Positions 6,417 to 7,043 of a stretch of 7,043 nucleotides of DNA are shown here, one piece after another. This DNA comes from an uncultured Actinomycetes bacterium (GTDB lineage Bacteria; Actinomycetota; Acidimicrobiia; Acidimicrobiales; Microtrichaceae). The notes beneath the pieces were generated by a model. It was not told the origin of the DNA. It did no database searches and saw nothing but the letters and a program-made list of their open reading frames with translations. The stretch lies in contig CAJANQ010000190.1 of the NCBI GenBank assembly GCA_903941145.1, positions 1 through 7,043 on the forward strand, written 5' to 3'. A program made the translations under genes and the position numbers. Each line of letters starts with the position of its first letter. The first letter of the stretch is position 1.

Positions 6417-6794
6417 ATGTCGAACCCCCTGAGCGACCTCCTTCGTTCCTACTTGGCCGTCGGGCTCTTCGCCTCGCTCGGGTTCATCCTTGTCGGACTG
6501 CTGCTCTTCCTCTCCTGGCTCGTCCGCCCGTCGCGGCCCCAGGCACAGAAGTACATCTCCTACGAGTCGGGCGTGGACCCCGTCGGCGACATGTGGTCGC
6601 AGAGCCAGGTCCGCTACTACATCTTCGCCCTGCTCTTCGTGATGTTCGACGTCGAGGCCGTGTTCATCTTCCCGTGGGCCACCCGGGTCGAGCTGTACGG
6701 CGTGTTCGGCCTGGTCGAGATGCTGGTGTTCATCGGCATCCTGCTGCTGGGTCTCGTCTACGCCTGGCGCAAGGGGGTGCTCCGGTGGGCCTAG
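6417..6794 (+). CDS. nuoA: NADH-quinone oxidoreductase subunit A
   Basis: A 125-residue protein of normal length for NuoA, a small membrane subunit of respiratory complex I. It has three hydrophobic helices at about residues 12-36, 65-85 and 93-116. Between the first two is the family hallmark YESGVDPVG (49-57), a loop near the quinone site, and helix two carries RYYIFALLFVMFDVEAVFIFPW (66-87 contains Asp and Glu residues placed as in the family). Complex I oxidises NADH, reduces quinone and pumps ions across the cytoplasmic membrane. ATG 6417 fits both the family N-terminus and the -10-like TAGTCT 8 bases upstream. It is the first gene of a nuo operon whose second gene overlaps its end by 10 bases. 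Nothing is missing or unusual. Confidence 0.97.
   Translation: MSNPLSDLLRSYLAVGLFASLGFILVGLLLFLSWLVRPSRPQAQKYISYESGVDPVGDMWSQSQVRYYIFALLFVMFDVEAVFIFPWATRVELYGVFGLVEMLVFIGILLLGLVYAWRKGVLRWA
6771..6779 (+). promoter_or_regulatory. Strong Shine-Dalgarno for nuoB
   Basis: AAGGGGGTG differs by one base from the ideal AAGGAGGTG and ends 5 bases before GTG 6785. It lies inside the nuoA coding sequence and fixes the nuoB start at that GTG rather than at a downstream ATG (codon 11). Confidence 0.8.
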
Positions 6795-7043
6795 GTCTGG
6801 TCGAGAGCGGCAAGATGCCGAAGCCGCTCACCAAGCTCCTCAACCTGTCCCGCAAGTACTCCATCTGGGTGTACCAGTGGGGCCTTGCGTGCTGCGCGAT
6901 CGAGATGGGCGCCGCCTTTGCGTCGCCCCGCTACGACGTCATGCGTCTGGGCGTCATCCCGCTGCCGGCCAGCCCCCGTCAGGCCGACCTGGTCGTGATC
7001 TCTGGCACCGTGACCGACAAGATGGCTCCCGCCATCCTGCGGC
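6785..7043 (+). CDS. nuoB: NADH-quinone oxidoreductase subunit B (partial, cut by right edge)
   Basis: The first 86 codons of NuoB, the peripheral-arm subunit of complex I that holds iron-sulfur cluster N2, the last electron carrier before quinone. The adjacent cysteines Cys36-Cys37 in WGLACCAIEM are two of the four N2 ligands; the other two lie beyond the window. RYDVMRLGVIP (49-59) and SPRQADLVVISGTVTDKMAP (63-82) are strongly family-specific. The start is GTG 6785, overlapping the nuoA stop by 10 bases and preceded by a near-ideal Shine-Dalgarno, so translation is independent of or reinforced beyond coupling. The frame is open to the last full codon (7040-7042). The remaining nuo genes presumably follow. 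Confidence 0.97.
   Translation, partial: MGLGLVESGKMPKPLTKLLNLSRKYSIWVYQWGLACCAIEMGAAFASPRYDVMRLGVIPLPASPRQADLVVISGTVTDKMAPAILR

Noticed and set aside
1..7043. tRNA, rRNA, CRISPR array, insertion sequence or prophage signals
   Set aside because: Nearly all of the window is coding and the gaps (103, 49 and 136 bases) hold no such structure; base composition looks even across all genes, with no sign of recent transfer.

Overview
The window comes from a high-GC, actinobacterial-type chromosome. Codon third positions are strongly G/C. The complex I genes, the compact promoters and the fused Wzz/tyrosine-kinase protein all fit Actinomycetota. The NuoB fragment (WVYQWGLACCAIEM, then RYDVMRLGVIPLPASPRQAD) and the apparent leaderless starts make me lean towards an Acidimicrobiia-like lineage, but that is an impression and was not tested.

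Layout. Positions 1-1485 (minus) hold the first 495 codons of a fused membrane/ATPase ABC exporter, cut by the left edge inside its signature motif. A 103-base divergent promoter region follows. Positions 1589-5178 (plus) hold a two-gene operon: a polytopic membrane protein resembling Wzy-type polysaccharide polymerases, coupled by an ATGA overlap to a 695-residue protein that combines a Wzz chain-length domain, a bacterial tyrosine (BY) kinase domain and a long proline-rich tail. A perfect 12-bp hairpin lies in the 49-base gap to a convergent family 2 glycosyltransferase (5228-6280, minus). A second divergent promoter region (6281-6416) leads into the complex I operon: complete nuoA (6417-6794) and the first 86 codons of nuoB (6785 to the right edge).

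How the genes work together. The polymerase-like protein, the Wzz/BY-kinase and the glycosyltransferase form a plausible cell-surface polysaccharide module: the glycosyltransferase would add a sugar to a carrier-linked unit, the polymerase would join units, and the Wzz/BY-kinase would set chain length and regulate output. The ABC exporter may belong to the same envelope function, but nothing in it identifies a substrate. The nuo genes are a separate housekeeping respiratory operon.

Four transcription units begin with a TANNNT -10-like hexamer 6-9 bases before the start codon and no Shine-Dalgarno sequence, suggesting leaderless or near-leaderless mRNAs. The operon-internal nuoB instead has a near-perfect Shine-Dalgarno. 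I found no RNA gene, insertion sequence, CRISPR array or origin. No clearly new system is visible. The most unusual item is the Wzz/BY-kinase, with Asn in place of the first Walker A' Asp and a Pro/Asn-Gly tail beyond its tyrosine cluster.
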